Assembly: GCA_026413225.1 (NCBI GenBank)
Contig: CM048552.1
Location: 133,189,053-133,253,052 of the forward strand
Length of the DNA stretch: 64,000 nt
Origin: Otis tarda
Taxonomy: Eukaryota > Chordata > Aves > Otidiformes > Otididae
Reading direction: 5' to 3'
Part shown: piece after piece, positions 49,650 to 60,900 of the stretch
How positions within the stretch are numbered: position 1 is the stretch's first letter
Layout of the letters: every line of letters starts with the position of its first letter
The notes under the pieces: model-generated
Databases searched by the model: none
What the model was told of the DNA's origin: nothing
The model's input: only the letters and a program-made list of their open reading frames with translations
Program-made: the position numbers and the translations under genes

Positions 49650-49677
49650 GGGGGATGCTGGGGAAGGGGAGGAGGGG
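49650..49677 (+). other. Predicted four-tetrad G-quadruplex motif
   Basis: Four G-runs of at least four bases lie at 49650-49654, 49660-49663, 49666-49669 and 49674-49677, with loops ATGCT, AA and AGGA. Motifs with four G4 tracts and short loops are rarer than the usual G3 type and predicted to be very stable. No promoter, exon or repeat explains it. Confidence 0.8.
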
Positions 49678-50659
49678 CTGGAGACACAGACAGGAGTATG
49701 TATATATTTCCTTACATACAGAAACAAAAGTAAAGTCTCCATCAGAGCTTGTGATGTTGTCCTTTCCATGACCTTCTCCAGCCTGTGTTTATCAACAGCA
49801 TTGCGGAAATCACGCCAATTACTACACACTTGGGTAGAAGGTTTTCACTGGCACATAAGCTCGTGTGTGCCAGAGATGCCAGAGTCACAGCTCTCAACTG
49901 TGCACATCACTGCTGATAAGGGGATGAGCAGTGGCAGAGGAAAAACACAGGCTCGCCCAACGCAGCTCTTCAGTTTTTCAGCCTGAAAGAATGCAGTCTG
50001 TCTGTGGATACACTCCAGCAGCTCAAGTGTCTGGGTACCTCTTTCCATTCCCCTCTCTTGCTGTAACTTTGATCTTTCTTGCTTGCTCCGCTTTTGAACA
50101 ACTCTCTTCTCCCTTTCCCAGCCAGCGGAGTGCAATCCACCAATACTCTGTTTTTTTTATAGTGCTCATCAGGCTTTGGCTGCATCATGCACTGGAAGAA
50201 CAACTGTTCCCTTCTCTCACCCTCTTGCCAAGCAATGCCTTTTGCTTTTCCTTTTGTTGAGCATTTGCAAGTTGGAGGACCCCCCTGCAAGCTGCCTAAC
50301 TGTTAAGTGCTGTGGGCCTTGGGGACCCGTGATGCTGCAGAGCAGCAGGTATCCTGTGCTGTACCTGCTCTGACCACTGTGGAGGTGGGTGGATTCCTCC
50401 AGGACTCTCTAAGAGGTTAACAGCTAACCTGGGAAGAGATAAGGGATCAGATTAAGTTCTTAAGTGGACTGTTAAATTAATCGGGTTACAACACAGGAGA
50501 AAAGAAAGCCAAAGGCAAACAAGAAAATAACCTTAACTCTTCTCAGGCACGGTGCTCCAGAATGGACAAAGAGATTTGGAAAATCTGAAAAAGTACAAAG
50601 ATGTGAGAGGGTGTGAGGTCTCATACCAACCCTTTAGATCTTCCTTGTCTGACTACATA

Positions 50660-50688
50660 GAAAAAAAAAAAAAGAAAAAAGAAAGAAG
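50660..50688 (+). repeat. A-rich purine tract
   Basis: A 13-base A-run followed by GAAAAAAG and AAAGAAG units. Confidence 0.8.
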
Positions 50689-51361
50689 TCCATTTAGTGG
50701 GATTTCATCTTTTTATTTCTGTAAAAATAATTGCTATTAATGCTGGGGAATTTCTTCATATGAAGACTTTATCCTCAAGGAGAGGCACCTTTGTAAGAAA
50801 AACTCCTCATCTATGAAGGTAGGGTGAGGTTCAGTAAAAAACTATCAGATACAGATAATCCTTCCAGAAAGTATAGCTGGCTATTATTTTACTACTTAGG
50901 AGAAATGCAGAGTTACAGAACTAAACATTTACGATGTTTTTATAGAGGTGGCTGTGAACAAGTAACATCTTGCAAAGCTTGGAAAATTCTTGCTCCGTCT
51001 ATGCAAGTAAATTTCTAAAAGAGCAGCTGCACACACTTATTTGTTTGGAAACTCAGAAATGAGGGACAGATTCAACCCATTCGATTTTAACAACCTGTTG
51101 GAGGTATCTCACAGGAGTCCACCAGAGACCTGAACCTCTGTCTCTGCCCCAGTGCTGGTATGAGGCGGGGAGCCCAGGGCAACCTCCTTCTTCATCCAGG
51201 CTCTGCAGGGAAGCATTACAAGTCGGGTCAAAGCAACACCAGGTCTCAGTCTGCAAAGACTTATCTGAGTCATGAGTCTTGGCAAAGGCAGAGAATGCAA
51301 CAACTCCACTGAAAGCAACCACCTGAGCAAGCCTGGTGGGATCTAGCCAAGTAGGAGCATC

Positions 51362-51405
51362 AATATTAAATCTTATTTACGTAAATATTAAATATCACTT
51401 GCGTA
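51362..51405 (+). repeat. Two-copy 22-bp tandem repeat with a TTACGTAA palindrome
   Basis: Unit one (51362-51383) and unit two (51384-51405) match at 18 of 22 positions. Both start AATATTAAAT and end CGTA. The junction makes the perfect palindrome TATTTACGTAAATA at 51374-51387. TTACGTAA is the consensus core for PAR-bZIP and NFIL3-type factors. Binding is not shown here. Confidence 0.6.
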
Positions 51406-54400
51406 AAACTTTGCAACAACAGGCCTCTGGTTATTATAACCTCTGCCTGCACAGTCTACCTCCTGCAATAAACTTAGAAAAAAATCATTTTAATACAGCA
51501 CAATATGAACAGCCTAGTCCTTCCTCCAGGAGGTACTTCACATGTCAGAGCACCTCATATACTTGTTACCAACAAGCACAGGCCCTTTTAGTACAAGAAA
51601 AATACTTTGGCAATAAAAAAAAAAGCAACAGGAAGCAACTACAGACACTACTATTTAAATAATAGTGACTTCAGAGTCACCTTTTAAAAAGTAAAATAAA
51701 TAAATCCTTACCGCAAAGCCAACACAGCAAAGCATTGTGGGCTTTCCTAACTGCAACACCAGAGCAAGACTTGAGTCGTTTTGGGGCTCTGGAAAAGGAA
51801 ATCACCGATAGATACAAAGGGCCACCAGACAAAAAATGAAAGTAGTTAGTGCATGAACTAGCAACAGAGGGAAAATGTGGGGATTTATTTGACAACCCTT
51901 TCTACAACACCCTAGCAGTCCGATAAGCGGTTGGGACTTTCCTCGGGAAAAAAAAGGAGTCAAGTATGACTATTTTTGAAGGACAACGTGGAACTAAATC
52001 TCTTCCCCTCAATACTGCCAAAAGCCCCATTATGAAAAAAAAAAAAGGCAGAAAAGCAGCAACTATCTGTGCAGTGCTGCAAAGACTCACCCACTTACTC
52101 AGTGAATTTAAAAACTGTTAACTCGTTTCCGTGAGGATCCTGCGGGGATTAGCCCAGATGTTTCAGGAAAGGTGGTCACACTCTTTCTTGGAAACCAACT
52201 GGTCAGCTACCCTTTTATGGCTACGGCTGCAGCGAGAGGAACACCACACCATAGCCAAATATGGAGCCAGGCTGAAGTCGCTGAAGCCATTTCTTGCGTT
52301 GGACCCACGCCACTGATTTTGCTTTTTTTATTGCACGTTGCCTTCAGCTAGCCCAGATGTAATAAAGGCACCGAGATGCAGGAACATCCATGCCTTCCCT
52401 TCAAAATATTTCCTCTGGAAGCACTGCACAGCCTAATTAAATAATGACATTTGCAACAGGAATGGTAACGCAAAAATCAGAGCAGTGTTTCAGCTTACGC
52501 CACACCCCTCCCTGACAAGCAGCCCGAAGTAGTTGACAGTACGCAGAACATCACGCTGCGCTGATGTTTTGACCTGATCTATGTATGACCTGACGTGCTC
52601 AGAAAAATAAAACTCATTCTTGTTTTTTGTGCTGCAGCGAAGGAAATGGGCAAGAAGCTTTCCTGGGAGTCCCCAGACAAAGCGCTCCATCACCTGAACC
52701 TGCGCAGCGGTGTGCTGAGCCACCCGCCTGCACGCCTTCCAGAGCACCCGGCAGCCTAGGTATTTAAAGGCAATAGCACTGCTGACAGATAAATGGGAAG
52801 CAGAGCCACTCAGAGACTCGCAGATCACCGCCGAAATATTATTTGGCTCCCGTGTGGCTCAGCACCAGGTCCTGGCTGGAGGCTGAGCACTGGGGGTTGG
52901 TTGGGGCAACGAGGGGGCACGTGGCACAGACGGGCAGCAAGTACGTAGGGAGACTACTGGAAATGTGCTCGGTGAAACCTGCCAGGCACACTGGGGAAAG
53001 CGTTCAATAGTGAATTATATGAAGCCCTGGAAGCAAAATGCAGTGACTAAAAGCAGCTGGACTCATCCAGAGATGACGTGGCCTATAGGTATAATACCTA
53101 CTGCCATTCCTCCACTCCTATAATCAGCCTGAGGAAGGAAATTAAAAGCAAACAAGGAGACACAATAGCAATATCTCTTCATCAAACAAGGAGAACAAGT
53201 GAGAGCAAGAGGCCACAAATTAACAGTTGCTTTTCCCTGGCCCTGCTTCTCAAAGATGCTGTTTTGTCCCCCTCCATCCCCGCCTTTGCTCTGCCTTGTG
53301 CTGGCACAAGCATTTGCTCCGCTCAGCAGTGAGCCGCACCGGGGGAACTAATCCAGGCTGAAACTAATCTAGCAAAAATGAATTACAGCACAGGGGCAGG
53401 AATGCGTGGCCAGGGCAGTGGGAAGGGCAAAATCAGCTCCCTCAGCAGCAGTACCCACAGAGGATTCATCCTGAACCAGCTGCAAACGATGGTGTTAGAG
53501 TCTGTACCTGCGCGTGCAGCTGCTATCATTGCGGGATAAACAGTTTGTGTGGCCACAGGCACACGGGGAGACTTTAAGCTCAGTGGCTGGGATGCTTGCT
53601 AGCAGTAAAGAAAGCACAGAGCTCAGCACATGCAGCAGAGCCTGCTCGACAAGGCGGGTAAATATTCAAGCAGTTAGCTCCATGCTGATGCAGCTACACA
53701 GTTAGCCCTGATTTAATGCCAGCTCCAGCGTGTCTGCATCCATCATAGTCGCCACAGAGAATTAAGCACTGCAAGTACAAGTCAAGAACTAGAGCTGGTC
53801 CCGTTTCTTCAAATTCAAATTGATGTTCCAAATGCAAAAAGCAGCAGGAATTTTAACATTTTTTTTCCATTTCTGCCATTTGTAAATAGCCTTCAAGAAT
53901 ACTGAAAGGAGCACTGTCTTCCCAAAATCAGTCACAAGAAATTATTTCCTTGTATTACCCTTTGATCTCTCTCTCCAGACATCTCCAATTTAAAAAACTG
54001 TTCCTTTGTGGTATAACCATGTTGGCTACCAAAAAATCACAGCAGAAATTAGTTAGATCCACTTGTAATTAAACACTGCAGTGTCTCCTTTGCTCTGCAG
54101 TCTCTCCGCTTCCGCCCAGGTCAGCTCTAAGCCGCGACATTGCTTTCACCAAACCAGGGGCTGAACCCGTTGCTGGCAGGCATCAGATCAAACTGGGTGC
54201 CGTGAATGAGGGCTGACTCGCAATGGTTTCTCAGGAACCATTACACTGTCAAGGCAGATCCAAGTGCAGCGCTCTTCAGCCGCTGGAATGCACCATCCCT
54301 TGCCTTGACATGCTTCCCCCACTTGGGAGAGCCAAGGGGAACTGGCATCAAGCTGGACTGCCTCCATACCAGCCAAAAATGCCCTGGAGCTAATATTGAA

Positions 54401-54526
54401 ATGCCCTGAGAGGGTGTGTTTAAGACCCCTATGTGCCCCTCTGGCAGTTCAAGGTGACCTCCACAAGGAAGGTCACCCCAGTAAACTTCATGCTTGACAA
54501 AGGATTGGGAGGGGGCAGAGAAGGAT

Positions 54527-54558
54527 AAAAAAAAAAGAAGGAAGAAAGGAAAAGAAAA
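54527..54558 (+). repeat. A-rich purine tract (GAAA/GGAA units)
   Basis: A ten-base A-run followed by GAAGGAAGAAAGGAAAAGAAAA, all purine. It is low complexity, with no retroposon body upstream. Confidence 0.8.
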
Positions 54559-56211
54559 TTAATTTTCTGATAATTAGTTTGCAACATAGTGTAAGTAAAT
54601 GATCATTAATCCTAAATTAAATGCCACTGAGTAGACAGGAATAAAAAGAGAATGAGAAAGACAGACAAACACAGACACATGCAGGTGTGAAGGCTTGCGG
54701 TCAACTCAGAGGCCTACCAGGCGCTCTCTGCAGGGTGGCTGTGGAAGAAACAAACATGCCGGGGGTGGATGCCATGTTTCTGATATCTCAGAGGAGGGTT
54801 CAGTCCTGCTATCGATTACACCACCAGAAACTTTGAGTAACACCCTTTATATCTGTGAAGACGAGATCAGAACTAGACCCAAGGTCTCTGCTCCACAAAG
54901 CTTGCTGTGTACTGTTGACAGTTAAAATGATGAGTAAAAATATCAAATCTCAGGGAAAGAGGAAAAAATTAAGGTGACCAAAGAGCAGGAAAAGGGGGTG
55001 GGGGAGAAGAAACACTCTTGAGAAAGCAATTACAGCTTCCCTTTCATGTTTCTTTACGTTTAGTGACCAAGGGCGTTTTGCTTTTAAAAGCCAGGTGTGG
55101 CAGTAGGAATGGAGAGAATCCGAGCAGAGATTAATGGAAGTTTCAGAGACAAAAGGAATTAACTGACTTTCTTCTAAAAGCTTTTAATGCTATTCAGTCC
55201 AGGCCAGTCTTCTGACCTCCTAGGGTAGATACTAGCCTTCCTACCCTGTCACACAGAGGAGGCTCCTCTTTGAGTAAGGGAGCAGATAAAAAACACTATG
55301 CAAAGGTAACTGGCATCACCACAGTTTGTTCTTCAGAAAATCTACTAAGCCTGAAAAATAAACCTATGGGTTGACCTCTACTTACATTTTGATTTGGGCA
55401 GTGTCCTTCAGCAGGTTGGAAGTTTCCTGACTTCAGGCAGCAGAACTCAATAAAAATCAAAGGGCCCAAGTGCACCAGTGACTCGGGTACACGATGGAGT
55501 TCGAATTTAATTTTGGACAATACCTTAAATTCAGGCTGAATGATAAAATAACCAAAATTAGAAACTAGCAGTCACTGGCACTGACTTAGAAATGCAAAAT
55601 AAGCCTAATACCATAACTCCTGGGTTACAGTGCTGGGACGTCACCGGCTATCAGAAGCCATGCATGAACAGGACAGAAATCCTCTGAGATGCATAGGGAG
55701 CGGAGCCAGTGGGGAAGGCAGCCATTTGCTTTCGCTGGTAGTAGGGACGCTCTCCTTTCCAGTCTGTCTTCACTCCCACATCACGTGCTGGAAGGAGCCC
55801 CTCTGCATCTCCCCCCCAGGCAGAGACACTCATTCACAGGGGGGCTCCTCAAGAGCGCTGGGAACTGGTGAAACGTTTCTGCCACACAGTGCTTTTGGAG
55901 ATGCAGCTGAAGAACAATGAAGGTGAATTTGCAATCAGCTGAGGCTGCCACATAAGGGGGGCTACAGAATGGTGTGTAGCTTTACCAATACGCTGACTAA
56001 TAGACTTGATTAAAATCCTAGGGTGCTTTTTGTAGCACACAGGAGCATTAATTCCAGTTCAGTTAATTACCTGTGCCTAAAGAAATGCCACTTGCAGCTT
56101 CAGCCAGGCCTGAAATTCTTTACCTCTCCTCTTAAAAATGGTGCTGTATTCAAACACACAGCTGCACCATCTCCCTGGGATCCACAATCTTCTCTGCCCC
56201 TTTCCATTTCT

Positions 56212-56293
56212 ATGTCCCTGCTCCTTGCAGGGGGGTTGGACTAGATGACCTTTAAAGGTCCTTTCCAACCCAAACTAATCTACGCTTCTGTGA
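56212..56293 (+). mobile_element. CR1 LINE 3' tail, very short
   Basis: A plus-strand CR1 end of about 80 bp: CTGCTCCTTGCAGGGGGGTTGG, then ACTAGATGACCTTTAAAGG, CCTTTCCAACCCAAACTAATC and a mutated terminal unit ending CTTCTGTGA. It belongs to the same subfamily as the copy at 57605-57901, in the same orientation about 1.3 kb away, but is more severely 5'-truncated. Confidence 0.93.
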
Positions 56294-57604
56294 TTTCACT
56301 CGGGAGGTAGGATGATGCCAGTACAGTGACTCTAGATCCATAGACAAAAGACGCGATGCAAGGGCAAAAGATATGCGCTGCCTCCATGACCTGATTTTGT
56401 CCCTTTCCATTTATCAGATGTTGGGTTTTGTAGCTTATGGCTGTTAGGGTTTCTTTTGTAAGCACTGCATTTTTAAATGGGAACTCTCGGCTGCACTGCA
56501 GTGGCAGCTGCCATTTTGCATTCATGTGCGAAGAGCAAGCCAGCGAAGGAGCTCTGGAGAAGAATTCACATTACATCTTTTCTATCCTTGTTTTGCTGTT
56601 GCATTTAAATATAAAATAAAGGTCATCCTGACTGAAAGGATGGAATTGCTCTACGGAAACATATAATGAATGCACTGGATGTAAAAAGGGCAAACATCCT
56701 TCAAGCAAAAACACAATTCAAATTATATTTAAAAAAAATAAAAGGTTTTTCATCCTTAGACAGCTTCTTTTTGTGACTAGTGTGGGTCAAGGCTCTAGGA
56801 ATTATGAATTCAGATGAGGTGCCACAACTGCAGCAGAAGAAATACTTCCACTGCACAGGAGCTGCTTTCCCCTCTCAACTTCCCAAGTCATTAAGTGGGG
56901 AATTTCAGGAAACGATAGAGCTGTAAAATTTGGAGGAAAAAATAACTTTTGCACGTTGTTTGACCTGGTTTGTGTGCTGCTCAAACCTAAAGTAATTAAG
57001 CATCTTCAGTATCTCTACAAGACTTACTTCTGGGAGGCTTATCCCCATTTGAAGGCTATGACAGTTCTAGAAAGGAAATTAAACACAACAAAAGGGAAGC
57101 CAGTGGCAGAAAGAGTTTCTTGGCACTCCTTAATCCCAGCCTGGTGCCTGTTGCCCCACTGGTACAGACAACATAGAAGCTGCCCTAAAGAATGCATGTG
57201 GCCATTTCGCCTTTTCTGCCAGGTGAGCTCTGCAGGAGGAGGGTGCAGCCTGCTTGCAGAGGGGGCACAACCCTGCACCTCCGATGTGTGAACGACACCC
57301 TGCAGCCCTGTTCCAGCAGCTTTTCTTGGCATCGCCACGTGCAGAAAACGAAGACCTTATCTGACGACATACTGTCCAAACCTATACCATAAACCCAGCA
57401 AAGCTCTGCTGGCAAAACCCCAGGCTTGCAAGGCCTAAGCTGTTTCCAGTGTGGTTTCCTTTCTAGCCTTCTCCATCTCATCCCCTCCAAAGACATTGCC
57501 AACTAAGCAGCAACTGCTTGTTATGAATCAGAAAAAAACTGGTGTCACACAAATTGTGGAAAATGTAGCTCCATTAGGTGCAAACACGGTGACAAGTTGT
57601 TGCA
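56294..57604. other. Unique noncoding stretch between two CR1 tails
   Basis: No gene or repeat is recognised. Short frames near 57039-57502 overlap on both strands and match nothing known. An A-run lies near 56730. Confidence 0.35.
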
Positions 57605-57901
57605 GGCCAGAGGCCACTTATAGGTAATGGGGACGAGGGGTAATGGTTTTAAAATAGAAGGAGGTAGATTAAGACTGGACACAAGGAAAAAATTTTTTAC
57701 AATGAGGGTGGTGGAACCCTGGAATAGGTTGCATGGAGAGGTGGTGGTTGCCCCATCCCTCGAAACATTCAAGGCCAGGTTGGACGCAGCTCTGAGCAAC
57801 GTGATCTGGTTGGAGATGTACCTGCTCCTTGCAGGGAGGCTGGACTAGATGGCCTTTAAAGGTCCCTTCCAACCCTAACTATTCTATGATTCTATGATTA
57901 T
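57605..57901 (+). mobile_element. CR1 LINE, 5'-truncated, with ORF2 C-terminal end
   Basis: A plus-strand CR1 tail of about 300 bp. An open frame at 57627-57848 encodes the last part of ORF2, with the words TRGNGFKIEGGR, DTRKKFFTMRVVEPWNRL and APSLETFKARLDAALSN, and runs on into the 3' region. The 3' end keeps the family signature: GGACTAGATGGCCTTTAAAGG, CCCTTCCAACCC and tandem ATTCTATG units ending near 57901. Preservation is good, so this is one of the younger copies here. The RT catalytic region is absent, so the copy is dead. Confidence 0.96.
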
Positions 57902-60900
57902 AGCTTGCAAAATATATTTTAAAATCTGATATATATGTTCACTGAGTAGAAAAGCAAATCTGAAACCTGATCAGCCTAGCCAAGAATTACCCTGGAGTTT
58001 GGAGAAACCCATTACAAAACTTGTGAGAACAATCACATCTAAGCACTATTATGCAAAATTGAGTTTTCATGAAACAGATTCTGACAGCTCTTTCAAAAGG
58101 AGATGCGTAAAGACAGGAAAAGGAAGGAAATTAAAACAAATGGGAGTTTCAGTTCATAATAACTGGCATGGAGGAGAAAGATAAATCCCAACTGGAAAGA
58201 CTGGGATTGTTTGAAGTTCTGAAGAATGAGAATAACAACTGTTCAAGCCCCATCTCTACCACCACTTTGGGGGCAAATCATTTAAATCTGTCTTATCAGT
58301 TGCATATAATGTACCACTTTTTTCTCTATTGGCATATTCTGAGGATTAGTGTTTGTAAGATTCATTTTCCATAAATATAGTGCAGTATCTATACACTCAG
58401 AATATAATCCAATTAATACAATCATGCATACACATAGCAAACGATTGGAAATTTCAAAACACAGAGACTACACAGCATTGTCTGCCCCAGGCAACCAAAA
58501 AAACTATGACTTACACTTCAAGCAGGAATGGGAGTAATTTTAAAATCTCAATTGATAAAAAAAAAAAAAAGTAGTTTGGAAAATTGTCCTGACGATATCT
58601 TAATTTATGTTCTGCCTTTTGAATCTTTAAGATTCCTGTTTTCCAGATTTTTATACAGCCAGAAGGATTAACAGATGCAGCCAGAATCTGAGACTGAGAA
58701 CTATGTCAGGAATTTGAAATAAATCGTTAATCTCCGACAACTCTGGAAAGGGCTGAACTCAAGCGCCATCCTCATTTATCTCATTTTAAATACACATCAC
58801 TCCCCAGACCCCCGCCTGTGTTTGTGCAGATCCAGTAATCCCCCATAGGTGATTTCCCTAGCGAAAATGCAAGACACAGTGGACACCAAGCACAAGTTGT
58901 GGCAGTGAATTGCTGGCAAGCACCAAGGTCAGGGTTACAGCACCACCTCCCACCCCATCACTGCCCCACTGCCACGCTTGTTTGGGCAAAGAGAGTGGAA
59001 GAAAAAAGCAACCACTCAAATATCCAAAATCTACTTTTCAGAAGGGAAACAGGAAAAGGTCTCTATGGATGCTGCCACAAGCTGGAATGCTCTCCTGTGG
59101 GCTTTATAATCCAAACGGGTTTTTTTATAGTGCAGAGTAGCTTCAAGTCTGCAGGGGCTGGCTGCAGGGCAGATGCTCAGCAGGTTGCTCCTGGAGGGGC
59201 TGCCCTCTCCTTGTGTGCCAGCACTGGAAATTTGGGCAGGGCATCTCAGGGGAAACATGAAATTTGGAGCAGCCTGGAGAAAAGGTCACTCACGGAAGCT
59301 TTCACCTTTGGAAGTTTTCAGCTTTTTGCCCCAAGAAGCAGGAGTGTGCCACCGGCCAAGCTGCGTACAGGTAGCGGGGAGCCCATCGGACAGAGACCTG
59401 CCCTCACGTTGTGGTGCCCAAAAACCTCACTCCAGTGTCCCGACTGGGTGCCAACAATAGGCTGAGGTCAGTGGAGCTTTGAAAACAAACAGTAGCAGAA
59501 AATCCACCCCTCTGCACTTCTTATGTCCCCCTTGCAGCCCTATTGTATCACATCACCCTCTGTTTTGAGACTGATCTGTTGACTATGCAGTTCTTACAAG
59601 CTCTGCTCCCATCTTCCACTGAGTCAAAGTCTACGTGTACAATAAACAAACAACCAAAAAATACATAGGACTAGATCTCAACTGTACATGCCACTAGCTG
59701 GGGAAGCAACCTTTTCAGTGTAAGCAATCAGTAAGCAGCTCTGAGGAGGTATTTCTGGAGACAGGGAGAATGTGGAGTCTGCACTCGGAGCTGCTCCCGC
59801 CAACACAAAGTATGGTGTTACTACTTCAAGAACAGCTTGGGAGACGGTGCTCCTTCACCTCCTTCCCTGCAAACGCTACTACCAGGAACATGTTACTCAG
59901 TGCTTCCTTATATTCCTCAATATAAGCAGTGCAAAACACACCTACTGACGCACTGATAGGAATTTTAAATTCCTCAGCATCCTCTAAAGCCCTTAACTCT
60001 GCATCTGTCTGAAACCATGAAAATTTGCTCCCCCGCAATTTTTTTTAAACTGCTCTTTTTTTTTTCTGTCTACAGATTCCCTCAAATGTCTCCATGTATC
60101 GAAAGCCCTTTTCTCCTCTTGAGGGGAGTTTAGGAAACTACTACTGGTGCTACCGAACATGTTCCTCCTGCAGCTCCAGGTTTCTTTTCTCAGAAAGAGC
60201 AACCTTTGCAGAACTGCACACCGGTGTACATCAGCCCTCGCCATTTTAGCTACGATATCTGCGGCTCTGCTGAAAGCCTCAGGCCTTGGTATCGCCCGAT
60301 TGCAAGAGTTTTGATTTAAAACTGAGGATTTTTCTAGCTAATCTCACTGCAGATTAATAAAAAAAAAGACTTGAAACACGTCAAAATGGCTCAAGATTTT
60401 AAAAATTAGTAATAATTTTAAAAAGTTAACCGAATCTTAGGTGACCTGGGCATGACTTCTGAGCATCTGGGGCCCAGAGCAAAGCGGAAGAGCCATCTGC
60501 ACATCGTCTCTGTATTATGGCAAGGGTTCCCCACAGGCCCCAGGAGCCAGGGAGCTCAGCATCAGGACAATTACAACCATTACAACTTTTCTTGTGAAAT
60601 CAAGAGCTGAACGAGGCACAAAGAGATTTAAATAGCATCCGATGAATCATGTGAGAAAGGTAGAGCCAAGCTGAGAAACATCCTCTCTCCTCTTGGCTCC
60701 CAGCCTAGGGCCTTGATCTTACCATTACAGTCCTTCACAGATTACCTAGCAGCAGAGCTTACAAATCTCCTTTTATTTCAAAGCAGTAGGTAATCAATAC
60801 CCTAAATAAGACAAAACCACCACTCTCTTTAGAAAATTGCTTTCTTGATAGAAGAGAGGGAATAAATACTCCTAATAGGTACCTGCTTGCCTTTAAACAA

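Larger units (their letters stand above)
49678..56211. other. Long unique noncoding stretch
   Basis: No gene or transposon is recognised. Simple sequence includes purine tracts at 50660-50688 and 54527-54558 and an A-run near 52035. A 22-bp two-copy tandem at 51362-51405 contains a palindromic TTACGTAA. An 8-bp inverted pair of nuclear-receptor-like half-sites lies at 54453-54477. Frames such as 52490-52828 (minus, 112 codons) are unrecognised. Confidence 0.35.

Noticed and set aside
58899-59465. 188-codon open frame on the plus strand
   Set aside because: GTG start with no ATG anywhere in it, no family resemblance, and a second open register in the same stretch.
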